A stretch of 64,000 nucleotides of DNA from Apoda limacodes. Lineage: Eukaryota > Arthropoda > Insecta > Lepidoptera > Limacodidae. Below, piece after piece: positions 34,188 to 46,149 of this stretch (positions are counted from its first letter, which is position 1; each line of letters opens with the position of its first letter). The stretch covers positions 3,849,001 to 3,913,000 of the forward strand of contig OX291553.1 in assembly GCA_946406115.1 (NCBI GenBank), given 5' to 3'. The notes beneath the pieces are model-generated. The model was not told where the DNA came from. It saw nothing but the letters and a program-made list of their open reading frames with translations, and ran no database searches. Position numbers and translations under genes: made by a program.

Positions 34188-35307
34188 TAATTTTTTTTGT
34201 TTGGAATTGAAATTTTTTACCGTTTTGTATTGTCATATTTTTTTGCTTAAACATATACATAGTCAGTTTACTAGATATAAATGAATTATAATTATTTTAA
34301 TTAACTTATCGAACATCTAACTGCAATACACGCTTTAAAAAATTACCCAAGTGTTAGAGTAATGCTCAATTTCAATTTTTTTAAGCATTAAATACAATAA
34401 AAGGAATTACTGAATAAGATAACGCACTAGACAAAAGCAAGTCTTTATATATGTAATTCTTCTGTACGTGTGTAATTCACTGAACTCCTTAACGAATGTA
34501 CTAATGGGTCCCTGGATGATTTAAATTCACAATAGGACCCGTAAAGAGAGGGGAAATAGGGGGTTGAGGCTGTGTACAATTTATATTAATTCTTCAAATG
34601 TAAACTTGCGCGAAATAACTTTTTTCAAAGTTATTTTTTTATAGACTTTAGTAGGGTAGCTGTAATATTTCTACAAACTTGTACTTGCCTATATCTTAGC
34701 TTTAACAAAATACGTTTTTGATTTTAATAATACCGGTTTCCTTTCCATACAGATCTATTCCCTACTTAGATGGATCAATTTTCGTACTCCTTTAAGGGTT
34801 TGTAGGAGCTTCTGTGCTTGATAGCGAACTTGGCTCCAAGCAATAAACTAAATTTGGGTCAAATAAAAAGATTTTTTAAATTGCTTTTAAAAATAAGCGA
34901 GTTCACGATAATCCTAACAAAGTATGGTCACAAATAATTAATTAAACAGAAATGTTAAACATTTGATATTATGACTAAAGTAGTACTACGTATTCTGAAA
35001 GCGCTAATGTTCTAGAACTGACTCGCTGTCTAACACGTACGCGATAAAAGTGAAAAGGTACAAAGTAGGTTTTCACTTCTTTAACTGTTCTAAATGCCTA
35101 TCTGGTTAACTTTACAGACATAAACCTAGTTTTAAGAGAACGTATATGCAAGAAATCTGAAACCCATTTATCTGAAAAAAAAAACACAAAATAAAATAGA
35201 GATAGATATAGGTACTAGAGATCGTTACAGAGTCCAAAACATGGTTACGTATACTTTTCTCGATAATTTTTTTTATAAATATGATCTTAAGAATAAAGTT
35301 AATAATC
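34188..35307. other. AT-rich non-coding stretch
   Basis: Nothing recognised. Confidence 0.5.
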
Positions 35308-35447
35308 AGTGCGGTTTCAAAGAAACTTCCTCCTGCGAACGCTTGGGTTGTGGAATGAGCTCCCTGCCAAGGTATTCTCTAAAGACTACAGTATGGGGTT
35401 CTTTAAGAAAGAAGTTATTGGATTATTTAAGGGTTGGCAACGCTGAT
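35308..35447 (+). mobile_element. LINE copy D, internal fragment
   Basis: A 140-bp piece matching 14060-14190 of the longest copy: GTGCGGTTTCAAAGAAACTT, LWNELPAKVF-type coding and FFKKEVIGLFKGWQR. The A-tail is lost. Confidence 0.85.
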
Positions 35448-35544
35448 TTGAATGTTATCATTTTATGAATTTTATTCAGCCCTAGGAAGCACCGAGGGCC
35501 CAAATCTTTAGCGGAATAGTTTTTAAATATTTTTTTTTCTAAAA

Positions 35545-35630
35545 CTTTCAAGGCTTGCCAGCCTTCATACGTCCCCACTGCTGGGCCATAGTCCACACGC
35601 GGGCCCAGTGCAGATTGTGGACTTCACATA
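35545..35630 (-). repeat. Lepidopteran repeat (CCCCACTGCTGGGCC type)
   Basis: Its reverse complement (GTCCACAATCTGCACTGGGC, GTGTGGACTATGGCC) matches 47850-47905. Probably a LINE/SINE 3' segment; family uncertain. Confidence 0.55.
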
Positions 35631-37896
35631 CGTGTTAAGAAAAGACTCATTGATACACGCCGACCCCGCACGGAGAAAAAACTTAAGTAGCTACAAGTAA
35701 ATAATACTAATAACCACTAAAATATAAGTGATTCCGAGGACAAGTAAATTACACTGACGGTTACCAATGAGTTTTACTTATTGTATTTATTAACAGAAAT
35801 AAAACTAGTCTTGTTGGAATAACAGTGTTGTTTACTAAAAACAAGTAAAATTTATTGGAATGCGTAAAACTATAAACACGCTTACAATCAACGTTTAATT
35901 ACACCGGTACGAGTAGGGTCCTGATGAAGATCTGTGATGCGAAGCGTACGCAGTTGATACCTGTCAGTGTACATGGTAAGATGAAGGAAGGGAGGGCTGC
36001 GGCGTCACAAATCTGTTCAGCTCAGCGGCGATCAACGGGAATCCCCCGCCATGAGAGGAGTTATGCCTAGAGAACACCTTGTCATACTTGCCTTTCAGTA
36101 TGTCGGTATATACGCGAACTATCGAAAAAGCTTCGATAGCGCGATGTAGGACGCGTAACGTCAACCTTAATTCGCAGCAGTACTATATGACGTTTGTTAT
36201 TAGTAAACTTCACTAATTCTTTGAAAAGTGTTTGTAAACGTTAATTAGCCTTCATTGTAATGACAAGTAGTGTTTTATCTACCCACTTTAAAAAACTTTT
36301 TGTAATCTTTAGTAAGCTTTATATATTCGAGAAACGTTTTATAGGATTTGTAAAATTCTGTAATCCGAAGTACAAATTATTAATTACGGAAATAAATAAA
36401 ACTATTTTGTTATTATTTTATGGCATTAATAAAATGTGCTAAAATTTATATTGTTTTGCCACGGAGAGTGCGGGGTTTGAACCTCCGCCACTTGGCACAT
36501 GAAGTGAAATTTATACCCCTCGACCACCACCAGCTCAAGACTGAATAATATGTACATTAAATAAAAAAAACAAACCATCAACGCATTAGCACACTCCTAA
36601 CTTAATTTAATTATTTTCAAACAAAGAGTAATATATTGGCTACTAGCCATGCTGGCAGCAATTTCTTAATCGGCTGCACAAAGCTGCACAGACGGTTTTG
36701 TATCTGTACAAATAACAATAAAGTATAATAGATCAAATAATAAAAATGATACAGGTGCCCGTAACTTAGCTGCAGACTCAATAAAACAAAGTAACTCGTA
36801 AAATATAGACAATAAAATATCAATTTAGGCAGCAGTCAACTTCGAACAGCGAACTACCAAGAGTGTAGTATGGCCGTAGCAAAACAAACACAAACCGTGT
36901 ACATGATAATTACGGATGACTAATTTATTGTTGCGGCGACATCGGGATTACATGCAGATCTTTTGTTCAGTATTGTTGGACGATGTATAGTATAGTATGT
37001 TAGGTACAAATTATATATATTTATTTGAGTATTGACATTTAATTTAATCTATGTTTTATTTAGTTGATTAATGCAAGTAATACAAAACCGTTTTATTAAT
37101 AAAGCTAGCGTTTTAAAACGATTTCTGATGATGATTACTTGAATTTCGAATATATATAATCATTAATTGTTACGAATAATTCAATTATTATATATTGGAA
37201 ACTTTTTCAGACACCTTTTTAAAAGAAAAGGGTTTCTTCACATATCGTCCATTGATCCATTGGTAAATAAAAAAGATATTAGCAAGATGTCGCATCTATG
37301 ACATTTAATAGCGCAGAGTAATAAGCTTCTACATATTGTGATTCTCGTGATTGTGATCTCAAAAGATTATTAGGTATATAAAATATTATTTTTAGTCAGA
37401 GAGATCGGCCGCCGTGTAATTAATATTTATATTACAAAATTGTTTAATCAGCTATGTCGTGTCGGTTCTTGTTGGGAATACCAAACTCTAAGTCGTTGAC
37501 TTATATACTTACCTAAAGCAATTAGTGCAGTAAGGTAGGTGCAGCTTTGAGGAAAAGGTCAGTCGAAGAATCCAATCCGGCTTTTTTTTGGCTTTTAGTT
37601 TGTGAAAGTTCGAGAGTGTAACTTTGTTATCCAAAATACCTTAGTATCAAACACGAAAGTGTACATTGCCAGTGATAAGCTCTAACTAGAAATCCATGTA
37701 ATTTGGACAAAAAACCAGCCACCGACATTGCTCAAATAGCTAATAAGCAAGCTAAAGTGACAATAGCTCGGGGCACATCACTCGTCAAACCGATAGCCGA
37801 TGGGGAAATAAATGTTATATAATGAATGTATTATAAATATATTAAAAAAACATAATAAAAAATATATGTCTAATAATAGTTGTTATTTATTTATAG
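35631..37896. other. Non-coding stretch before GDAP2 exon
   Basis: Apart from the SINE head at 36455-36500 nothing is recognised. A GC-richer patch at 35990-36160 has an open minus frame without family resemblance. Confidence 0.5.
36455..36500 (-). mobile_element. tRNA-derived SINE head, minus copy
   Basis: Reverse complement: CCAAGTGGCGGAGGTTCAAA CCCC, with a B box at 36473-36483, the same head as 30775-30860. Confidence 0.6.
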
Positions 37897-38050
37897 ATAT
37901 GACCGTCTACTGCGTCGCGCGCGCACGGAGGACCTGAGCTCTGTGTCCGGCATCGGATGTCTGTACCAGAGCGGCGTGGACCGGCTCGGCCGACCCGTCG
38001 TCGTCTTCATCGGAAAGTGGTTCCCAATCGGAGACATCGACCTCGACAAG
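37897..38050 (+). CDS. GDAP2 homologue, exon b (start of CRAL-TRIO-like domain)
   Basis: First of five linked exons of a ganglioside-induced differentiation-associated protein 2 (GDAP2) homologue. GDAP2 has an N-terminal macro domain (ADP-ribose-binding type; outside this window) and a C-terminal CRAL-TRIO/SEC14-like domain. The biochemical role is not established. This 154-nt exon encodes 51 codons: YDRLLRRARTEDLSSVSG, CLYQSGVDRLGRPVVVFIGKWFP, DIDLDK. The pattern ARxEDLS..LYQTGVD..GR..VV is the family's signature at this point. Acceptor TTTATAG, donor GTTTGT at 38051. It begins with one base of a split codon (phase 2), so a preceding coding exon must exist; 2364-2520 or 22743-22828 both fit by phase. 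Confidence 0.9.
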
Positions 38051-39468
38051 GTTTGTGTAACAATTAGAGCACAGACAACTCTTCGACAGATATGAGAATA
38101 TTGAGATTAAAGACAAAACATAATATATCTAAGTTCAGGCAAGATACATGCATGAAAAAATAGAATTTAGAAAAAAGACTGTTCCGTTTAGTTAGAAATA
38201 AGATAATGACCTTGACATAAGAGTGCATTTTTTTATACAATGCGATAGGCATTGTATAAAAATTGTTCTATTCCCCAAATGTGAACAAACAAGATGGCTG
38301 ATCACTATTTTTGCATTTATGCATTCACTATTCAATCGGCCAAGCAGGTGCTGTGGAACGAATGCAGTATTATAATTTATATGGATGTAATAAACATTAA
38401 TCCAATATTTTACTAGGTATATTCAAAAAACTATTTTATTTGAAAAGAACATTTTAAAACCCCCTGCAATCGTGCTTGTGCGTGCCCAAGTATCTAAGTA
38501 GATCCGCTCGACCTTTACTGCGTTCGCTCCTTCATAATACGGTACGTGAATAAGCACTAACTGGGCCGCTACTGTCAGCATTCGCGTACTTCCAGCGAAA
38601 CCTGCTATTTCCATTGTTCTGTGATGGAACATGAAAAGAATAAATGTCATTTTATTAGTAGTTAAAGACGTTGGAGCCCTCAAAGTCCCCAGGATATCAA
38701 TATCCAGTTGATAAACGATCAGCCAGCAAAGCAAAGAAGATAGGTAAATGGACAATGGTGAGCTTTTGGAGATCGTGTACAGCACATACGACTTATCCAC
38801 AGATTGTCACTAGATAAGTTCACGTAAAATCCGGCTCCAATAAGAATGCGTCGATGACGTCATATCGAAACTCTGCTACGGATAGCAACATAACCATACT
38901 GAGACCCGACACAAGACGAACGCGTGAAATGAATTGTCAGCGGGAAAACGAAACGGAGCATTTGTACTGCTGGTCAAAATCAGCCACAGTTAATGTTATG
39001 CAAAGGTACTTAATTGTATTATGCTTACCAAATGAGTTGGCCGATGCATGTTCAGACGCCATAATTTTGGCCGAAGTTCGTACCTAGTAACGAGCACAGA
39101 GCAAAACGTACCAACTTACGTACATTGTGCCGCCAATGTGGCACTAATATGACGCCTGAGCATAGCCAACTAATTTAAAACGCATAGTAGGTACTATATC
39201 ATTAAAACGGCTTTTAATAGTAAGTGGGTATAGTAACTCTCATAGGTCTGTCGGGCCGCAGTATCAGTCCCAGATTTCTTCAACTAAAAACTGCTGTAAT
39301 CGTTAAATATTAGCAAACGAACCAACGACTAACACAATGTAACACTGCTTATTATGTAAAAAAAAAATTAAGCCTGTAATCGAAACCAGGCATTATCATT
39401 CTGGCGTACTATTTGAACATGTTTAGTTGTGAGCCGAATATATATTTGTAATAATTTCTGTGTTCCAG
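38051..39468 (+). other. GDAP2 intron b/c
   Basis: 1.4 kb, no repeat family named with confidence. Open frames at 38423-38800 (minus) and 38854-39087 (plus) cross a GC-richer block but match nothing I recognise; an old transposon is likely. Confidence 0.6.
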
Positions 39469-39608
39469 GCTCTCTTATATCTGATAAAGTTGCTGGACCC
39501 GATCGTGCGCGGGGACTACGTCATCGCGTACTTCCACACGCTCGCCTCCTCCGCCAACCACCCTCCCTTCTCCTGGCTGAAAGAGGTCTACACCGTGCTG
39601 CCTTACAA
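39469..39608 (+). CDS. GDAP2 homologue, exon c
   Basis: A 140-nt exon in phase 0: ALLYLIKLLDPIVRGDYVIAY, FHTLASSANHPPFSWLKEVY, TVLPYK. The ALLY-I-(K/H)-x-D-x-I-V..DYV..YFHT core is the central helix-strand part of the CRAL-TRIO domain in this family. It ends two bases into a Lys codon before GTCAGT; the next exon completes it. The acceptor is TGTTCCAG. GC-rich third codon positions contrast with the AT-rich introns. Confidence 0.93.
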
Positions 39609-40417
39609 GTCAGTACATTATAGATATACCAACGTATATGTATACTATCACCTGTAGGTACAATCTCATAGCTACAGTTGAGGTCTCCGTCGCTTCGTCA
39701 CGCTTAGACAAAAGTTGCAATCGCATGCAAGCTATTCTCGCCCTAACCTGGGAAAATTACAAAGATCTCAACTTACATAATTGCAGGTGCTTGCTAACAA
39801 GTCAATATAACATAGCTACAAGACAGTAGTTCATACATGCAGTAGCTTAAAAGTCAATATAACATAGGTAAAAATCAGTAGTTTATAAATGGAGTCACTT
39901 ACAAGTTAGTAGTTTCTACATACAGTTTACTTGTAAGCACAAGTCTATATAACAAAGATACAAGTCAGTAGTTTGTACATGCAGTAGCTTACAAATCAAT
40001 ATAACATAGCTGTAAGTCAAGAGTTTATACATGAAGTTGCTTACAAGTTATTATTTTAAACATACCTCACTTGATGATTATAAGACATAAGTAAACGATT
40101 AACGTTTGTTTCAAATACTATGTATCAATGAATAATGTAAAATTGAAAGGCTGATCTATTATTTTTTGTTAAGTGTTTAAACAAAAACTATGCAGTGCGC
40201 TTTAGATGTGCAAAGGGAGGTTTACACTGACTTACGAGTTGCTTGCCAAAACTTATCAGTTAGTATCTTATATACACATGGTTCACCAAACAAGACTTAC
40301 ACAAACCTTGAGATTAAGCAACCAACGACGTTACTGCAACCTACGGAATAATTTGTGATAGTTATGCACTTAAAATGTAAATACCCATTTTAACTTAATT
40401 TTTTTTTTTTTTTTCAG
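39609..40417 (+). other. GDAP2 intron c/d with degenerate minisatellite
   Basis: It contains the ~53-bp tandem repeat at 39787-40065 and a long T-run just before the acceptor (40399-40414). Confidence 0.7.
39787..40065. repeat. Degenerate ~53-bp tandem repeat in GDAP2 intron
   Basis: Recurring blocks AAGTCAATATAACATAGCTA, CAGTAGTTTATACATG and CAGTAGCTTACAAG appear about five times with substitutions and gaps. Confidence 0.75.
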
Positions 40418-40472
40418 ATACAAAAAGAACTTAAAAGCATTTTACATCGTTCATCCAACGTTTTGGACCAAG
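40418..40472 (+). CDS. GDAP2 homologue, exon d
   Basis: A 55-nt exon: one base completing the split Lys codon, then YKKNLKAFYIVHPTFWTK, followed by the donor GTAACT. The peptide YK(K/R)NLKA.Y.VHPTF is a highly conserved block of GDAP2. It was too short to stand out as an open frame; it is found from its splice sites and family pattern. Confidence 0.93.
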
Positions 40473-41782
40473 GTAACTATTTTATTACTTAAGTGTATAA
40501 TACTGCGTCGATGGCTCCATTGGCAGTAATGCTGCCTGCTGGGCACTGCATGTACGTCTTAAATCTGTTTTCTATGCGTTATGTACTGTCATGGTCATGA
40601 AATCAAGAACTGTTAATATAAGACATTATAAAATTTTCAAAAATTCAAAAATACTACTACCTATATACTACTAACTAGTATATTTACAAAGCAACCATAT
40701 TCGACAGGAAAAAACAAATAATTATTTAGATATGTTTAATTTTTATTACAAGTACCTGGAGAACCGAGTTTTGCTCGTTTTTTTACCAACGCCATCGATT
40801 ATTAAGTAGCTTTAGTGTTGCTGTGTCGGCAAAAACAATCGTATTACCACTCGCCAATAGATGTCAGAAGGAGTCATATTTTTCAGTTTATCATTGCCCG
40901 AAAACACGGATGAAACGACGTTTTCTAAAAATGGAACCTAGCTAGATTGATTCATCGTCCTCGGAACCCCCTGCATGTTAAATTTGAGATTCGTTAATTA
41001 TTAATTGAATTCAATTAAAATGAAAATCGTTGGATCCGTTTCTGAGATTCAGATTATAAAGATATTTCTTTATATACATATATACAAGAATTGCTCGTTT
41101 AAAGCTATTAGATATTGCTAAGATCGCAATCGGTTTCGACAAATAATTAACACATAAAATATAAGGGGGGGAACATATTGTACTGTTTGTAACTTGATTA
41201 AGGTCAGCGCATGTGCTGTAAGATAGGAAGACATCGTTTTAATAAAAAAAACTAAGCAGCCTTTAAATTTCCCCAAAAATTACTAAATAGGTCTCTACAT
41301 GGTCCATTTAACACTAAAGTTAAAATTTCTAACCTAACCATTATCAGACCCCTCTGGAGGTTCGAACCCTTCCTTATGAACAGTCTAGTCAAGTAATGGG
41401 ACAAATCGTCAAAACTATTACGAAATGGGGATTACATTAAGAAATTTCGTCGACCATCCATGTCCTTCTAGCTGTTGCTGTGCCAAAAACTTGTTCACCC
41501 CGGCTGATGTGAACGAATAGTGCTTCGGATTAGTGCGGAGCGAAGAAGCGACTTCTTCTGTGGTAGGAGCCTGTGCTTAAGAGTTTTCGTCGCCCGTAGA
41601 AACTTTCGATCAGTGTAATAATATCTAAGAAATTGGTTGCGACGTACAGCAATAACAAACAAACAAATAAACATACTTTCACGAATATTAGATTAGTTTG
41701 GATTTGGATTATAACCAAACCTTAATACATTTACCACCTGTTACTAAATCGTGTAATAAGTAGTGTAATGTTTGTTTTATAG
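40473..41782 (+). other. GDAP2 intron d/e
   Basis: 1.3 kb, nothing recognised. A B-box-like GGTTCGAACCC near 41360 is isolated. Confidence 0.6.
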
Positions 41783-41926
41783 ATGATGACGTGGTGGTTC
41801 ACAACGTTCATGGCGCCCGCGATAAAGCACAAGGTACACAACCTGCCCGGCGTCGAGTTCCTCTACTCGGTGATGGCGAGAGACCAGCTTGAAGTGCCCG
41901 CCTTCGTCACAGAGTACGACATGACG
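41783..41926 (+). CDS. GDAP2 homologue, exon e
   Basis: A 144-nt exon, phase 0 at both ends: MMTWWFTTFMAPAIKHKVHN, LPGVEFLYSVMARDQLEVP, AFVTEYDMT. The WFFTTF-like segment, K-(V/I)-H, and (I/V)-P-x-(F/Y)-(V/I)-x-EYD are the end of the CRAL-TRIO fold in this family. Acceptor TTTATAG, donor GTTAGT. The nearby 42-kb open frames on the other strand are shadows of this exon. Confidence 0.93.
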
Positions 41927-42300
41927 GTTAGTTGATAGCACTCGTTGCCTATGGCGTTGTTTATCCCCCCAAATGGACGCTCCTTCCTTCCTTCTCATAA
42001 AAAGGAGGCTAAGGCTATAGTCCACCGTGCTGGCGTAGTGCGAATTGACAAACCGCCCCGGAGGCCTCCGACTTGGTTTAACTTAGATATATTTTCAGCT
42101 TGTACAAACTACCTGTGGAAATTTTGTATGTGTTCATGAACGATAAGTAAAATTGTTGATTTAAGAAATGACACCTGTAGCTACTTTACGTTTATTATAA
42201 TGTATGTGTGTTATTTATTATATTATAATGTATGTGTGTTATTATATTATAATGTATGTGTGTTATTATATCATAATGTATTTGTGTTATTACATTCCAG
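41927..42300 (+). other. GDAP2 intron e/f
   Basis: 374 bp. It carries a repeat fragment (AAAAAGGAGGCTAAGGCTAT, CCACCGTGCTGGCGTAGTGC) near 41995-42045 and the TATAATGTATGTGTG repeat that runs into the acceptor. Confidence 0.7.
42193..42288. repeat. ~24-bp tandem repeat next to the last acceptor
   Basis: Four copies of TATAATGTATGTGTGTTATT, the last one diverged (TTTGTG). The repeat ends ten bases before the ACATTCCAG acceptor of the last GDAP2 exon. Confidence 0.85.
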
Positions 42301-42345
42301 ATAAACGGTCTTCATTACTTCCAGCCCGACACCAACAACACGTAG
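42301..42345 (+). CDS. GDAP2 homologue, terminal exon f
   Basis: Fourteen codons and a TAG stop: INGLHYFQPDTNNT. It follows the acceptor ACATTCCAG in phase 0, completing ...TEYDMT-INGLHYF, which matches the family's short C-terminal tail (NG-x-(H/Y)-Y). It was too short to appear as an open frame. The last codons after this exon are untranslated sequence. Confidence 0.88.
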   Translation: MNGLHYFQPDTNNT

Positions 42346-44276
42346 GCACCGTCTTTGTTACCTTAGCCTTACATATATTGGTTGTTAATGATATAGAGCA
42401 GCGTTATTATTCCCTGGCTCGTTATATTCAGTCCGCTTCTCTCGAAAAAATTATGCATTTTTATTTTAGAAGCAATTGGCCTTTTTATAATTAAAATGTA
42501 TAATTCATGTAAAAGTCTCGTTAGCCTAAAGAATTTTATCTTAAAAAGTAATCTATGCAATAAAAAATTAAAAAGTTCCAATACATTTGTCAAGCTATGT
42601 ATTACTTTTACTTTAACTAAAGCGGTCATAACTTAGTGAGCTTAAAAGTATCAAGATCGTTACAATATATATTGAGTACGGGTCGACCAATGAGATGTTG
42701 TTATTTAAATAGAGACTTGTGATTGGTTGACGCTTAGCAGTTGATTTTAAAGTAGACTTTTAAACGACACGTTTGTGTTTTAGTGCAATCTTCACTTATT
42801 TTATTTGTGTATCGATAAGTGAGGATTGAGCTAAAATCATTTGTTGAAATTATATCATGTACTATAGTATTAGTGGTGCATTTTTATATGGTCTAGTTAT
42901 AGTTAGCTGTAAGGGAAATAAGTACCACATTTCAATCTACTCTCATATTTAAAGGTACTTTTACTATCACAATATTCATTCCATTTTCGTATGACGTCTA
43001 ATAACATTATTATTATGATATAAATCCTAATATTTAATGTTATGTATTTTATTATATTTTATTGATAAGATTAATTTTATGAATCACATAATTTCTGACT
43101 ATCAATTGTACCCTGATTTTTTTTAATCGAATACTGAATGGACCAAACATTTTACGTAATTTTTTGTGTAACAGAAAAAATATCTTAAAATTATTAACAA
43201 ATTGTAAATATTAAAATATTAAATCAACTTGAGAAAAAAAAGGCCAACAAGATTTAAGCTAATCACTACCTCACAAAATTTGACACTTCTTTTGTCTTAT
43301 GGCTAAGGAATATATAAATTGAATGCATAGAAAAATGCAAATATAGTAATATTATGTCAAGAAGTCGATATATAATTTTCAGTTACGAATGTTGCCATGA
43401 TAAGGTTTTTTTAATACCTAAAGTTTATAGTAAAATGTACATACAGTTGGAATGCAATAAAAGTTTGAGGCAGCTTGTGTGCACTGTTTTAGTATTATTT
43501 GAATGTGTTAAGAATGTGATGCAAAAAACTAAAGAAATATTTTTTTACAAAATATATGAGGATTTTTTCTAGTGTTGCCAAAGTTAATTTCAAAATTTCC
43601 TAGACCGATACTTTATAACGAAAGTTTTTTATAACTATTTTTGTAGTAAACGTGTTGGTCAAAATTGACGATACATTAATTTATATTTTTGACCTGTGTA
43701 AAAATATTTCTGAAACAGTCGTAAATTAGTAATTATATTGTGAATCGACGGCAATACTATTATGGTTGAATGTTGCTACCAGAGATATAGAACATGTATT
43801 TTGTGGACACTGTCCTCTAATTTTATTGAATAGTGCCAGTGATCTTCTGTAAATTGCACTGTTTAAGGTAATGGTTTGTTAAGAGCCGTAGGTGTGTTAA
43901 CATTTGGTATTTTCTAGGTGCCGCAAAGTTTAAACTGTTACATTTGATACTAGAGTACCCAGTACCAGGGTTGTTGCTATAAAATTTAGATTTAAATTAA
44001 ATATTGTGATCAAGCAAATTGGTTAAGTTTCATATTTTATTAAATGAATGATATAAATAAGCCATGTAAATATTTTAAAAATATACAGAAATAAAGTTAC
44101 TAATTTACTACAGCTGTTTTAGTTATTATCTTGTAATTTTTTCCTCTATATCTGTGGTATTATAGAAACCTGCCCTTTTATTGATTAGAATTTTGAGATG
44201 CGTAGTTCTAACATAATATCTACGGAGACACAGGGGGAAAGAGCGGGGTATAATGAAGTTATATTGATAAGAACCT
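42346..44276 (+). other. GDAP2 3'UTR and downstream flank
   Basis: Very AT-rich. The first poly(A) signal AATAAA is at 42559-42564, about 215 bases after the stop; others lie near 43458 and 44090, so alternative long 3'UTRs are possible. No other gene recognised. Confidence 0.6.
42559..42564 (+). terminator. First poly(A) signal of GDAP2
   Basis: AATAAA 214 bases past the stop codon at 42343-42345. Use of this site rather than later ones cannot be decided from sequence. Confidence 0.5.
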
Positions 44277-44700
44277 AACGTCTGCGCCGCAGTCACTGAG
44301 ACAATATTTCGCTGGTATGGAACGTTTTACTTCCGAACCGCGTGTAGCTACCGGTATCAAAAAACGGCCGTGGTGTAATCGGTCTTGCAGTGAAGCTAAA
44401 ATTCTGAAGCTAACTGCGTATGAGGCTTGAACCACGGCTCGTAACAATAAGGATACGAATATTTTTGAGTTAAAACTCAAATTAAATGCTGCCTCGAGGT
44501 TCAGTAAGAAAGCAACTGCCAGTGGTTAACTTCATTTCATCGGCAAAATAGGTGGATGACTTGCAAGCTAGCCCTATCGTGCTTTCTGGTCACTTGCTAA
44601 AGCTGCCGAAGGGAACTTTTACAAGTTGTCGTTACTACCACTGCAAAAGAATGATGGTGACTTGGCCCACATGGCCGATCTACTGGACAGTCTTTTTTGC
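44277..44700 (+). mobile_element. LINE copy E, internal fragment
   Basis: Matches 12140-12590 of the longest copy: the CCGCAGTCACTGAG start, AAAAAACGGCCGTGG, AAATTAAATGCTGCCTCGAG, GAAAGCAACTGCCAG, then TTTCTGGTCACTTGC. There are many stops and small deletions. It breaks off in the region before the RT domain. Confidence 0.85.
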
Positions 44701-46149
44701 GATAGTGACCTTGGGAACTAAGGAGAGACAACGGTAAGTAAGAATCATCAGTAGGAACTAGAGACCGAAAGGAGAATATTAAGAAAATAAAAAGAGCAGT
44801 CAAAATCAAATTACAAAATAAAATGTGTACCATTTATAGGTATGTGTAAGTGTGAGGGGCAACATGATGTATAACTGCCAAATTTTGAATTTTTGCAACA
44901 AAACTAATAGGGCAGCTGACTAAGTCAGTAAAATCCATTTGGTTCCGAGATGACTGACATACATGTATTGTCCATTTACTTTAGTTTTAAAGAAAAAATG
45001 AATAGAATAACTGTTTAATCAGCAATGTAGGTCTTAAAAATTAACCTATACTTACTTGAATGAGATTGCAATATAGACATAGCGTAATAACTACTAATAG
45101 TAAGGTAACTCGGCCGTCTAGAGATGAGGTCTATGGTCTGTGATCTAACGATGAGGTGCGGTGCAGTCTTGGGCGAGGACTGTCCGTTTATTGTAAATGT
45201 TTGTATATCAAAACTCCAGTAACGAGTAACAAAAGATTTTATTACTCGAAAATATTACTTTGTTAAAAGTATTAGTGCTAAAAAATATGTATTAGGTAAG
45301 TTTTGTTGGGTTTAAATACTTTAATATTAGCAGTGGTTAATAATACGTTATGAATACAGAATAAAAGTAACATTAAAGTTTTAAGGCACAAAAGGCAGCA
45401 ATTATTTTGTACCTCTCAGGGTAAGATGAAATAGCAACCGTTGGTTTAAGTTAAGAAGACATAGTATGTCATCTTATCTGTAGTTATTATATAGTAAATC
45501 GGGATAACAGAGTAAAACAAACAATAGCTGCACCTATAGCTTGCTATAGCAAACTTAATTAGTAAACCTTATTAAGGAGTTCCTCGCCGATAACCGAAAT
45601 TAGGACGGGCGGTGTCGCTGCCAAATTAGTACACCTAATTACGGTGTTCCTCGCCGATAACCGAATTTAGGGCGGGCGGAGCCGCTGGCAAAGTCTAGTC
45701 AACTATGAATTTAGCACTGATAATTTGATATGTCAACTTAGACTGATGTGTGTCATCTTACCCACATGGACGTGTTGTTTTTTTTATTATTTTATTTCAA
45801 TTATTTACTTTCCTAAAGCGTCAAGATTCATTTTTGTGCTCGTAAATTAACGTTTTTAATACATAACCCAAAATTTATTTAATAATTGTTTGAATTTTTA
45901 GATATTTGCCTTAAAACAAAACGAATGTCATCTTCAGCCCAATTCCCCTTCTCTACCTACCGTAGTATTTGTACCTCTCTTTACATTTGACCTTTTGAGA
46001 AAAAGTACTTCACGATTTTCGGAAAATCATCCCACAGGGGGTAAATTTTGCAAACCATAAAAATTTGAATATTTTACTTCTAAGTACAAATAAAGGATCT
46101 CCTAAGTGTGTGAAAAGGGGTGTAAAGGTTTAATTAACTCTAAACTGGG
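44701..46149. other. Non-coding stretch with RTE-like repeat
   Basis: Only the tandem RTE-like fragments at 45570-45700 are recognised. Confidence 0.5.
45570..45700 (-). repeat. RTE-like repeat 5' end, 63-bp tandem duplication
   Basis: CCTCGCCGATAACCGAA occurs at 45583 and 45646, each followed by GGGCGG and GCCGCTG on this strand. It is the reverse of the GCGGCTTCGCCCGCC start seen at 55907. Two units in tandem are unusual for an interspersed repeat. Confidence 0.65.

Larger units (their letters stand above)
2521..37896 (+). other. Very long intron (about 35.4 kb) if 2364-2520 is GDAP2
   Basis: The donor GTGAGT at 2521 and the acceptor ...TTATAG at 37891-37896 are in matching phase (2/2). 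The interval contains LINE, RTE-like, SINE and MITE copies, one GC-rich promoter-like island and one possible alternative first exon, all listed separately. No other exon with convincing coding signal was found. Confidence 0.5.

Noticed and set aside
38423..38800. 125-codon minus-strand open frame in a GDAP2 intron
   Set aside because: No motif, no splice context and no family resemblance; probably part of an old repeat.
38854..39087. 77-codon plus-strand open frame in the same intron
   Set aside because: No recognisable domain, and GDAP2 splicing is continuous without it.
41340..41375. B-box-like GGTTCGAACCC as a tRNA gene
   Set aside because: No A box or cloverleaf can be drawn around it.
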